Source: an uncultured bacterium (lineage in GTDB: Bacteria; Cyanobacteriota; Vampirovibrionia; Gastranaerophilales; Gastranaerophilaceae). Taken from it: 13,686 bases of DNA. Each line of letters starts with the position of its first letter. The first letter of the stretch is position 1. Of the stretch, positions 5,305 through 12,296 are shown piece by piece. Position numbers and translations under genes: made by a program. Location: positions 1-13,686 of the forward strand of contig URXH01000051.1 in assembly GCA_900551675.1 (NCBI GenBank), written 5' to 3'. The notes under the pieces were generated by a model. It worked only from the letters and a program-made list of their open reading frames with translations, was not told the DNA's origin and did no database searches.

Positions 5305-7446
5305 ATGGTACCTGAAACAAAGAAATTTGAAATTGAAATCGGCGGTAAAACGGTTACCGTTGAAACAGGGAAATATGCACAATCCGCAAACGGTTCAGTT
5401 ACAGTAAGATGCGGTGATACAATGCTTTTTGTTCACTGCTGTGTTTCAAAAGAACCGAGAGTCGGAATTGATTTTTTCCCGCTGTTAATTGATTATGAAG
5501 AAAGAATGTCATCTATTGGCCGTATACCCGGAGGTTACAACCGTTCGGAAGGCAAAGCCGGAGATAAAGCAATTCTTATTTCAAGACTTATCGACAGACC
5601 AATAAGACCGCTGTTTCCTAAAGGTTACAGAAACGATATACAAATCGTAGCCCAGTTATTCAGTTACGATCAGCAAAATCAACCGGATACTCTTGCAATG
5701 CTGGGTGCATCTTGCGCTTTAATGCTTTCAGGAGCTCCTTTTGAAGGCCCTATAGGTGCAGTCAGAGTATCTCGAGATGAAAACGGTAATATGATTGCCA
5801 ACCCGACACACCAGCAGGCTGACAAATCAGATTTAGACATTGTAGTTGCAGGTACGCATGATTCTGTAATTATGGTTGAAGCAGGATGTAAATTCGTTAC
5901 GGAAGACGATATTATGAATGCAGTAGAATTTGCACAAGCTGAAATCAGAAAACAATGCGATGCTCAGGTTGCATTTATGAAAGAATGCGGAGTTGAAAAA
6001 GAAGAATTTGTAAATCCTTACGATACTTCGGAAATCAAAAAAATTATTGATGAAACAGCTCACGATATGATTTTTGACGCTTACCACAATTTTGACAGAG
6101 AATACAGACAGAATAAGCTTGAAGAAGCTAAAAAACTTGTTAAAGAAAAAATTGATGCTCTTCCTGAAGATGACTACATCAAAAAAATTATGGAAGAAAC
6201 AGGCATCGACTTTGTTGCAGAAGAATTCAAAAACGCTGAAAAACACATTATGCGTTCAATGATTCTTGACGAAGGCGTCAGAGCTGACGGCAGAAAACCT
6301 AATGAAGTACGTCCTATCTGGTGCGAAGTAGGTGTATTGCCGAGAGCTCATGGTTCTGCAGTATTTACAAGAGGACAAACTCAGGTATTATCTGTAGCTA
6401 CTCTTGCAGGCCCCGGTATGAAACAGGAGCTTGACGGAGTTGACCCGCAGACTGAAAAAACTTATATGCACAAATACATATTCCCGGGATTTTCAGTAGG
6501 TGAAGTAAAACCCTTAAGAGGCCCCGGCAGACGTGAAGTCGGACACGGGAATTTAGCTGAAAGAGCAAATATACCAGCACTTCCGTCTCAAGAAGAATTC
6601 GGCTATACAATCCGTGTAACATCAGATGTTCTTGAATCAAACGGTTCAACATCAATGGCATCAACCTGCGGTTCTTCTATGGCATTGATGAACGCAGGCG
6701 TTCCCGTAAAATGCATGATTGGCGGTGTTGCAATGGGTATGATAACCGAAGAAGGCAAAGAACCCGTTGTCTTAACCGATATTCAAGGCATTGAAGACTT
6801 TTTGGGCGATATGGACTTTAAAGTTACAGGAAACGATACCGGAATTACAGCTCTTCAAATGGATATGAAAGCAAAAGGTATTGCAAACGAAACACTCCGT
6901 CGCGCATTAGCACAGGCAAAAGAAGGCAGACTTCATATCTTAGGCAAGATGAGAGAAGTAATATCTGCACCTGCAGATCACTTGTCTCCGTATGCTCCAA
7001 GTATTACAACAATGACAATTCCTGTTGAAGATATCGGAACTGTAATCGGACCCGGCGGAAAACAAATCAGAGCAATCATTGATGCTTCTGGCGCCGAAAT
7101 TGATATTCAGGATTCAGGTGTTGTTACAATTACCTCTAACGATCAGGAAGGAGCAGAAATAGCTCAAAGAATGATTAAAGAATTAACATTCAAAGCAGAA
7201 CCCGGAATGGTTGTAAAAGGCAAAGTTGTAAGAATTATACCTATCGGCGCATTTGTAGAACTCGCACCGGGCAAAGACGGCATGGTTCATATTTCTCAAG
7301 TTTGCAATGAGAGAATAGACACAATTGAACCGCATCTTCATATCGGAGATGAAGTTATCGTTAAAGTAATCAAAATTGACGATAAAGGCAGAGTTAACCT
7401 TACAATCAAAGGGGTAACTGAAGAAGAAAAAGCTCAATTTAACTAA
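5305..7446 (+). CDS. pnp: Polyribonucleotide nucleotidyltransferase (PNPase)
   Basis: PNPase degrades RNA from the 3' end using phosphate, releasing nucleoside diphosphates, and can run in reverse to add tails; it acts as a cytoplasmic trimer, often in a degradosome. The 713-residue product is standard length. Domain order: first RNase PH core (about 10-145, with FFPLLIDYEERMSSIGRIPG), helical linker (to about 325), second RNase PH core (about 330-560) with NGSTSMASTCGSSMALMNAG and GDMDFKVTGN, whose Asp502 corresponds to E. coli catalytic Asp492, then KH (IGPGGKQIR, near 581-589) and S1 (about 633-705, GMVVKGKVVRI...GKDGMVHISQ). The frame is open upstream to 5206, but ATG 5305 has AAGGA 5 nt upstream and matches the usual N-terminus, so the longer version is rejected. 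No rpsO precedes it. The gene is followed by a structured terminator-like element. Confidence 0.98.
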   Translation: MVPETKKFEIEIGGKTVTVETGKYAQSANGSVTVRCGDTMLFVHCCVSKEPRVGIDFFPLLIDYEERMSSIGRIPGGYNRSEGKAGDKAILISRLIDRPIRPLFPKGYRNDIQIVAQLFSYDQQNQPDTLAMLGASCALMLSGAPFEGPIGAVRVSRDENGNMIANPTHQQADKSDLDIVVAGTHDSVIMVEAGCKFVTEDDIMNAVEFAQAEIRKQCDAQVAFMKECGVEKEEFVNPYDTSEIKKIIDETAHDMIFDAYHNFDREYRQNKLEEAKKLVKEKIDALPEDDYIKKIMEETGIDFVAEEFKNAEKHIMRSMILDEGVRADGRKPNEVRPIWCEVGVLPRAHGSAVFTRGQTQVLSVATLAGPGMKQELDGVDPQTEKTYMHKYIFPGFSVGEVKPLRGPGRREVGHGNLAERANIPALPSQEEFGYTIRVTSDVLESNGSTSMASTCGSSMALMNAGVPVKCMIGGVAMGMITEEGKEPVVLTDIQGIEDFLGDMDFKVTGNDTGITALQMDMKAKGIANETLRRALAQAKEGRLHILGKMREVISAPADHLSPYAPSITTMTIPVEDIGTVIGPGGKQIRAIIDASGAEIDIQDSGVVTITSNDQEGAEIAQRMIKELTFKAEPGMVVKGKVVRIIPIGAFVELAPGKDGMVHISQVCNERIDTIEPHLHIGDEVIVKVIKIDDKGRVNLTIKGVTEEEKAQFN

Positions 7447-7462
7447 ATAAACTAAATAGAAA

Positions 7463-7571
7463 CAAAAGAATACCAGTTTGACATGTTAAACTTTGCGGAA
7501 TTTCCGACAAGTTTCTGAAACCAGTTCAGAACGACAATTTAGACAAACTGGTATTTTTTTATATTCTTTTG
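7463..7571 (+). terminator. Structured element after pnp: long stem with inner hairpins and T run
   Basis: AATACCAGTTTG (7469-7480) pairs perfectly with CAAACTGGTATT (7544-7555), directly followed by T's (a seven-T run spans 7554-7560), as in an intrinsic terminator. Unlike a simple terminator, the 63-nt loop holds two further hairpins: AAACTT/AAGTTT closing CGGA/TCCG (7488-7514), and CTGAA/TTCAG (7515-7529). This gives a branched fold. The arms extend outward: CAAAAGAA before the left arm is matched beyond the T run (to 7571) after a bulge. The element probably ends pnp transcription, but could also be a small RNA or a small inverted-repeat element. Confidence 0.6.
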
Positions 7572-7603
7572 TGCTAAGCTGAAATCAACCGGAGGAATTA
7601 AAA

Positions 7604-8650
7604 ATGTGCGATGTTATAACTATTGGAAGTGCTACAATGGATGTATTTGTTGAAAGCGATGATGCCAATATAGTTTCTGTTTCAACTAAAAACAAAAAGT
7701 CCGAATTTATGAGCTATCCGTATGGCGCAAAAGTAGAAATTACCGACTTTACCTCACAGGTTGGCGGCGGCGGGATCAATACCGCATGCAATTTTGCAAA
7801 TCTGGGATTTAAAACAAGTGCTATATTCAAAATCGGGAATGACATTTATTCAGAAGGAATTCTTGAATCTTTTAAAAATAAAAACGTTGATTTATCAAAT
7901 ATAATTCAAAATCCACAAGAAAGCACAGGTTTTTCAATAATTCTTGTAAGCTTTCAGGGAGATAGAACCGTTCTTGCACACCGTGGAGCAAATGCTTCAA
8001 TAAAAAAAGAAGATATAAATTTTGACGCAATAAAAAAAGCTAAATTTCTATATATTGCACCTCTCAACGGCGACAGCACAAAAGTTCTTGACGATATTGT
8101 AAATTTTGCAAAAGAAAATCATGTAAAAGTATGCTTTAATGCCGGCTCTTCAAGCCTTAAAAAAGGTTTTAACTACCTTAAACAAATACTTGAAGATGCT
8201 CATATTGTTGTAATGAACAAAGAAGAAGCATCTATGGCTACACAAATTCAGGTCAGACCTGACACAAGAGAGGAAAAATTTTCTGAAGCCCTTATCCACC
8301 CTGATATTAAAGATATGTTCAAAAAATTGAAAGTCAGAGATTATCAGGTAATTGTAATAACAGACGGCGGACGGGGAGCTTATGCGTATGACGGCAAAAA
8401 ATATTATTACTGTCCTGTTTTTGATGGGCCTGTTGTATCAACATTAGGTGCCGGTGATGCATTTGCTTCAACATTTTGTGCGGCACTCGGCAAAACTAAA
8501 TTAGATATAGGCAGAGCTTTGATGTACGCATCTGTAAACTCGGCAGGAGTGGTATCTGCTTTTGGCGCAACTCAGGGACTTTTAACTTTTGAAGAAATAG
8601 AAAAAAGATTACAGGCAAAACCTGAATACACTTATAAAATTGACGAATAA
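7604..8650 (+). CDS. PfkB-family carbohydrate kinase
   Basis: A ribokinase-superfamily kinase, using ATP to phosphorylate a sugar or nucleoside-like substrate; the substrate cannot be told from the sequence. The 348 residues carry the N-terminal glycine-rich signature (VGGGGINTACNFANLG, about 53-68), the metal-linked NKEEA (205-209), and the C-terminal signature STLGAGDAFASTF with catalytic-base Asp285 in GAGD. The residue before T-x-GAGD is Ser rather than the frequent Asp of ribokinases, as in several 6-phosphofructokinase-type members. GGAGG (7592-7596) stands 7 nt before the ATG. The stop lies four bases from the end of the convergent acetyltransferase gene. The C-terminus ends YTYKIDE. 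Slightly longer than the usual 300-320 residues, with a short insert around 26-45. No sugar transporter or pathway gene adjoins it. Confidence 0.88.
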   Translation: MCDVITIGSATMDVFVESDDANIVSVSTKNKKSEFMSYPYGAKVEITDFTSQVGGGGINTACNFANLGFKTSAIFKIGNDIYSEGILESFKNKNVDLSNIIQNPQESTGFSIILVSFQGDRTVLAHRGANASIKKEDINFDAIKKAKFLYIAPLNGDSTKVLDDIVNFAKENHVKVCFNAGSSSLKKGFNYLKQILEDAHIVVMNKEEASMATQIQVRPDTREEKFSEALIHPDIKDMFKKLKVRDYQVIVITDGGRGAYAYDGKKYYYCPVFDGPVVSTLGAGDAFASTFCAALGKTKLDIGRALMYASVNSAGVVSAFGATQGLLTFEEIEKRLQAKPEYTYKIDE

Positions 8651-8654
8651 AAAT

Positions 8655-9200
8655 TTAATTCAGATACTTTAAAATTTTACATGGTGTTCCTGCGGCAAGA
8701 ACGTTTGCAGGAACATTTTTACTTACAACACTTCCTGCACCTATCACAGAATTATCACCGATTGCAACACCGGGCAGTATTGTAACATTCCCGCATATCC
8801 ATACATTGTTACCTATAGAAACAGGCTTTGTATAAATCACTCCTTTTTCTCTTAATTCCGAATTAAACGGATGTGTGCTTGTATAAATCGCACAATTTGG
8901 ACCGATTAAAACATTATCGCCTATTATAACTTTATCAGCATCAAGAATTATAAGATTATGATTTGAATAAAAATTTTCACCTATCTCAATATTGTAGCCA
9001 TAGTCGCACATAAACGGCTGTTCCAATAAAAATACAGATTTTGTTTTGGCAAGAATTTGTTTTAACAATTCAAGACGCACACCCAGCATATCAGGCGAAA
9101 TTGAATTATATTTATGACATAAAGCTTTACATCTTGTTCGCTCATAATATAATTTCATACTATCAACTGTAGATTTAAAATTTGCATTTGAATTTTCCAT
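8655..9200 (-). CDS. Maltose/galactoside O-acetyltransferase-type hexapeptide transferase
   Basis: A 181-residue left-handed beta-helix acetyltransferase of the LacA/Maa/NodL type, moving acetyl from acetyl-CoA to a hydroxyl of a sugar or related acceptor; such enzymes are cytoplasmic trimers. The N-terminal helical cap (1-60) is followed by hexapeptide repeats (NIEIGENFYSNHNLII, DNVLIGPNCAIYTSTHPF with catalytic His110, VSIGNNVWICGNVTILPGV, IGDNSVIGAGSVVSKNVPA) and the usual ending AAGTPCKIL. AAGG lies 6 nt before the ATG. It is divergent from nfnA and convergent with the PfkB kinase gene, with only four bases between stops and no visible terminator there. The true acceptor is unknown, and the lac/maltose names come from the family only. 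Confidence 0.9.
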   Translation of the reverse strand: MENSNANFKSTVDSMKLYYERTRCKALCHKYNSISPDMLGVRLELLKQILAKTKSVFLLEQPFMCDYGYNIEIGENFYSNHNLIILDADKVIIGDNVLIGPNCAIYTSTHPFNSELREKGVIYTKPVSIGNNVWICGNVTILPGVAIGDNSVIGAGSVVSKNVPANVLAAGTPCKILKYLN

Positions 9201-9336
9201 ATTTCACCTTGATAAATTTTACGGGAAATACCCGATAATAAAGTAATATAATTTTATAAAAATTACCTTATCTTGATAACCGATTTCCCTTAGCATATTA
9301 ATTTTTTATAACTATTTTAATTTTCACATTTTATAG

Positions 9337-9342
9337 TATAAT
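9337..9342 (+). promoter_or_regulatory. Likely -10 box for the nfnA-etfBA operon
   Basis: A perfect TATAAT lies 24 nt before the nfnA start codon, in the 166-base divergent gap. The -35 side is poor (TTTTAA at 9315-9320, 16-nt spacer). The rest of the gap (9201-9330) is AT-rich, with a small hairpin CGGG/CCCG at 9222-9234 and GGGAAAT/ATTTCCC at 9223-9229/9283-9289; nothing else stands out. Confidence 0.45.
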
Positions 9343-9366
9343 ATTTTGTATAAGAAGGAGAAAATT

Positions 9367-10218
9367 ATGGGATATAAAATTTTATCAAAAAAAGAACTTT
9401 GTCCCAATCAGTTTGAAATTACGGTAGATGCGCCTTATGTTGTAAGAAATGCAAAAGCCGGGCAATTTATAATATTCAGAGCAAATGCAGACAGTGAACG
9501 TGTTCCGCTCACTATTGCCGATGTTAACAAAGAGAAAGGCGAACTTACTCTAGTATTTATGGCAGTCGGATATTCAACAAAGCAGCTTGCATCATTAAAT
9601 GTTGGAGATGAAATCCATGATGTTGTCGGTCCTCTCGGACAGCCGACACATATAAAAAAATACGGGACTGTCGTATGTCTTGCAGGCGGATACGGTGCAG
9701 CTCCCTGCTATTTGATTGCAAAAGCTTTTAAAGAAGCAGGCAACAAAGTTTATATGATTATGGGTGCAAGAAATAAAGACTTAATATTCTGGCAGGATAA
9801 GATGAAAGATGCCTGTACTGAACTTTTCATAACTACAGATGACGGGACTCTTGGCGAAAAAGGGTTTGTAACTCAGGTATTAGATAGAATTATTAAACAG
9901 GAAAAAGTAGATTACGCAATAGCTGTTGGGCCAATGCCTATGATGCGCGCAGTGGCGGATTTAACCAGAGATAAAGGGATTTATACTGAAGCAAGTATGA
10001 ACCCGATTATGGTAGATGGCACAGGAATGTGCGGAGCCTGCCGAATTACAGTCGGCGGAGAGACTAAATTTGCTTGTGTTGACGGACCTGATTTTGATGC
10101 TCATAAAATCGACTTTGATGAAGTTATCAACAGAACAAAAATCTATAAAGATCAGGAAAGAAAACGCGATGAAAACTGTAATCTGTTAAAAAAGGCAGCA
10201 GAAATAACAAATAAATAG
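9367..10218 (+). CDS. NfnA/SudB-like FAD/NAD(P)-binding oxidoreductase subunit (sulfide/dihydroorotate dehydrogenase-like)
   Basis: A 283-residue flavoprotein of the ferredoxin-NAD(P)+ reductase fold. Residues 1-95 form the FAD barrel with RVPLTIAD (45-52); 100-200 form the nucleotide domain with LAGGYGAAP (105-113) and VGPMPMM; the C-terminus has a [2Fe-2S] site, Asp217-x4-Cys222-x2-Cys225-x11-Cys237. Asp in place of the first ligand Cys is the mark that separates NfnA/SudB from PyrK of dihydroorotate dehydrogenase, as is the following CVDGPDFDAHKIDFDE. In the family NfnA pairs with NfnB to bifurcate electrons between NADPH, NAD+ and ferredoxin. Here NfnB does not follow; instead a small Cys protein and etfBA do, with gaps of 15 and 8 nt suggesting one operon. 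The frame is open from TTG 9346, but ATG 9367 has AAGGAG 6 nt upstream. Confidence 0.88.
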   Translation: MGYKILSKKELCPNQFEITVDAPYVVRNAKAGQFIIFRANADSERVPLTIADVNKEKGELTLVFMAVGYSTKQLASLNVGDEIHDVVGPLGQPTHIKKYGTVVCLAGGYGAAPCYLIAKAFKEAGNKVYMIMGARNKDLIFWQDKMKDACTELFITTDDGTLGEKGFVTQVLDRIIKQEKVDYAIAVGPMPMMRAVADLTRDKGIYTEASMNPIMVDGTGMCGACRITVGGETKFACVDGPDFDAHKIDFDEVINRTKIYKDQERKRDENCNLLKKAAEITNK

Positions 10219-10233
10219 AGTAAGGAGATAAAA

Positions 10234-10416
10234 ATGGCAAAAGACATACCATATTGTCCGCTAATGAGCGCAGGCTCTGATATCGATAAAGTTTGTACAC
10301 TGGAAAGCTGTGCCTGGTATCTTCCAAGCGTTAGGAAATGTGCAATGTATATGCTTGCTTATAACGCTTTGATTGAAACAAATGCAAGACAAAAAGCTTC
10401 ACAACAGCACAGATAG
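10234..10416 (+). CDS. Small four-cysteine protein of unknown function
   Basis: A 60-residue protein with its own good ribosome-binding site (AAGGAG, 6 nt before ATG), set 15 nt after nfnA and 8 nt before etfB, so almost certainly a real co-transcribed gene. Cysteines are at 8, 21, 26 and 36 (C-x12-C-x4-C-x9-C), within the pattern YCPLMSAG...VCTLESCAWY...KCAMYMLA. This suggests one bound metal (zinc or an iron-sulfur cluster). The spacing is not that of a standard ferredoxin, and the protein has no membrane segment or signal peptide. The C-terminal half is probably helical (AMYMLAYNALIETNARQKAS). I cannot name the family. The location between two redox flavoproteins makes an electron-transfer or assembly role possible, but that is inference. 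Confidence 0.8.
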   Translation: MAKDIPYCPLMSAGSDIDKVCTLESCAWYLPSVRKCAMYMLAYNALIETNARQKASQQHR

Positions 10417-10424
10417 GATTTTTT

Positions 10425-11210
10425 ATGAAAATAATTGTCTGCATAAAACAGGTTCCTGATACTACAGATATCAAATGGACAGAAAATAATACTATCCAGA
10501 GAGAAGGCGTTGAAAGCGTCATAAACCCTTTTGATTTATACGCAATTGAGGAAGCCTTACAGCTGAAAAAAACTCTTGAAAATGTTGAAATTACAGTTCT
10601 TACAATGGGACCTTTGCAGGCTGAAGAAATGCTTAAAAAAGCAATAGCTGTCGGATGCGATAATGCGGTTCTAATTTCAGATAAAAAATTTGCAGGCGCA
10701 GATACTTATGCTACAGGAAAAACTATAGCTGCAGCAATTAAGAATAAATTACCTGATTATGATTTAATTTTATGCGGTCAATTCGCTGTTGACGGTGATA
10801 CTGCTCAAACAGGTCCGAGCATTGCAAATCAGCTCGGAATTCCACAGGTTACTTATGCAAGAGAACTGAAAAAATGCGACGGCAAATGCATCTACGCAGT
10901 ACGAGAAATTGAAGAAGGTCTTGAAACAGTTAAAGCCGAATTCCCTGCACTCATTTGCGTATTAAAAGGAATAGAAGAACCAACCCGACCGAAAATTAAC
11001 GGAATTATAAAGGCACAAAATACTGAAATTACAATATATTCTATGGAAGATATCGGATTAACTCCTGAAGAAACAGGCATTAAAGGCTCCCCGACATACG
11101 TAAGCCGCGCATTCCGCCCTGAACATAACAGGGGAGAATGTGAAATATGCCAAGATTACAATTCTTTAGCAGAAAAAATAAAAGAATTCGGAGGAATTTC
11201 AAATGAGTAA
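10425..11210 (+). CDS. etfB: Electron transfer flavoprotein, beta subunit
   Basis: EtfB forms a heterodimer with EtfA that carries electrons between dehydrogenases and other acceptors. The 261 residues are normal length. Visible features: N-terminal KIIVCIKQVPDTTDIKW, INPFDLYAIEEALQLK, GADTYATGKTIAAAI, the nucleotide-binding loop DGDTAQTGPSIA (123-134), PQVTYA, and the ETF-beta-type stretch RPKINGIIKAQNTEI. The DGDTAQ-x-GP form of the loop is the one found in ETFs of anaerobes, many of which bifurcate electrons from NADH, rather than the mitochondrial/aerobic form. AGGA at 10415-10418, overlapping the preceding stop, stands 6 nt before the ATG. The stop overlaps the etfA start by eight bases, consistent with translational coupling. 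Confidence 0.95.
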   Translation: MKIIVCIKQVPDTTDIKWTENNTIQREGVESVINPFDLYAIEEALQLKKTLENVEITVLTMGPLQAEEMLKKAIAVGCDNAVLISDKKFAGADTYATGKTIAAAIKNKLPDYDLILCGQFAVDGDTAQTGPSIANQLGIPQVTYARELKKCDGKCIYAVREIEEGLETVKAEFPALICVLKGIEEPTRPKINGIIKAQNTEITIYSMEDIGLTPEETGIKGSPTYVSRAFRPEHNRGECEICQDYNSLAEKIKEFGGISNE

Positions 11211-12228
11211 TATTATGTTATATGCAGAGGTTACAAAAGAGAATTACCTCCATACAGTAGTGTTTGAGCTTGCATATAAAGCGCAGGAACTAGCCAAAAA
11301 ACTTGATAATGCATCTGTTTCAGCTCTTTTAATATGTAAAACGGGATTGGCGGAAAATTTTAAAGAAGCATTTATAAATTCAGGTTTTGATTTTGTCTAT
11401 ATTGCAGAAAGCAATAGGCTGACCCATTATTCGACAGAATTGTATTCAAAGATTGCTGTTGACATTATAAGAGAAGCCAAACCCGATATTATACTTGTCG
11501 GAGCAACAACTCAAGGAAGAGATCTGGCACCGAGAATTTCATCATCTCTACATACAGGCTTAACAGCAGACTGCATAGGGCTTGATATTAACGAAAAAGG
11601 ACAGCTGGCAGCAACACGTCCGACATTCGGCGGGAAATTAATGGCTACGATTTTATGCAAAACTTTACCTCAAATGGCAACTGTAAGACCGAAAGTTTTT
11701 AAACCCGCGCCTGAAAACATTGTAAAAGATACTAAATTTATTTATATAAAGCCCGAAATTGACAATATTCAAAAAAAGGTAGAATTTATTGAATTTGTAA
11801 AAGGTCTGAATACCGCAATCAATGAACTTGACAGTGCAGAAATTATTGTAGCAGGCGGCAAGGGAATGAAAAATGAAGCAGGATTTGAACTTTTGAAAAA
11901 TTTTGCCGAATGTCTGGGCGGCTGTGTCGGAGCCAGCAGAGGTGCTGTTGATATGGGGCTTGCATCACCTGATATTCAAATAGGGCAAACAGGTAAAACA
12001 GTTACCCCTAAATTATATATTGCCTGCGGAATTTCAGGCGCAATCCAGCACATTGTCGGAATGCAGGACAGCGATAAAATTATTGCAATAAATAACGATG
12101 AAAAAGCTCCGATATTTGAAGTCAGCGACTGCGGAATTGTCGGCGATGTATTTGAAGTAATTCCCGAATTAATTAAAATAATCAAAAATTCCAGCGGAAA
12201 CGAAACTCCTGATGTTAATATGATTTAG
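11203..12228 (+). CDS. etfA: Electron transfer flavoprotein, alpha subunit
   Basis: The FAD-carrying partner of EtfB, 341 residues. It has the N-terminal domain with LVGATTQGRDLAPRIS (98-113) and LTADCIGLDI (120-129), and the C-terminal FAD domain with AGGKGMKNEAGFELL, VGASRGAVDMG and the full ETF-alpha signature running from LYIACGISGAIQH through G...IIAIN (271-297). There is no N-terminal ferredoxin domain of the kind present in some bifurcating lactate-dehydrogenase ETFs. The start ATG lies inside the end of etfB, with GGAGG 8 nt upstream. The usual partner acyl-CoA or lactate dehydrogenase is not in the window, so the electron donor or acceptor is unknown; the NfnA-like protein in the same operon is the obvious candidate link to NAD(P)H. 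Confidence 0.95.
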   Translation: MSNIMLYAEVTKENYLHTVVFELAYKAQELAKKLDNASVSALLICKTGLAENFKEAFINSGFDFVYIAESNRLTHYSTELYSKIAVDIIREAKPDIILVGATTQGRDLAPRISSSLHTGLTADCIGLDINEKGQLAATRPTFGGKLMATILCKTLPQMATVRPKVFKPAPENIVKDTKFIYIKPEIDNIQKKVEFIEFVKGLNTAINELDSAEIIVAGGKGMKNEAGFELLKNFAECLGGCVGASRGAVDMGLASPDIQIGQTGKTVTPKLYIACGISGAIQHIVGMQDSDKIIAINNDEKAPIFEVSDCGIVGDVFEVIPELIKIIKNSSGNETPDVNMI

Positions 12229-12243
12229 TTACAAACATTTTTG

Positions 12244-12252
12244 TGCTAAAAT
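12244..12252 (+). promoter_or_regulatory. Possible extended -10 promoter for purA
   Basis: TGC-TAAAAT fits an extended -10 (TGN then a -10 hexamer), 44 nt before the purA ATG in the 68-base gap after etfA. No clear -35 is seen. The 11 bases TTTTGTGCTAA (12239-12249) recur before the PfkB kinase gene at 7567-7577. No terminator hairpin was found after etfA, so read-through into purA is possible. Confidence 0.35.
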
Positions 12253-12296
12253 AAATAAGTAATTGACCTGTTTTTCAAAGAAAGGATAAGAGGGAT

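Noticed and set aside
5265..5305. Resemblance of the pnp leader (GGAAAGTTCGCC...GGGCAGG) to conserved RNase P RNA pieces
   Set aside because: Only a short similarity; there is no room for the rest of RNase P RNA and the spacing is wrong.
5833..6246. 137-codon open frame antisense to pnp
   Set aside because: It is low-complexity (Phe/Asn/Ser-rich) and mirrors the codon pattern of pnp; no ribosome-binding site. A shadow of the real gene.
9346..9366. TTG start seven codons before nfnA
   Set aside because: AAGGAG lies within this extension and 6 nt before ATG 9367, which is the better start.
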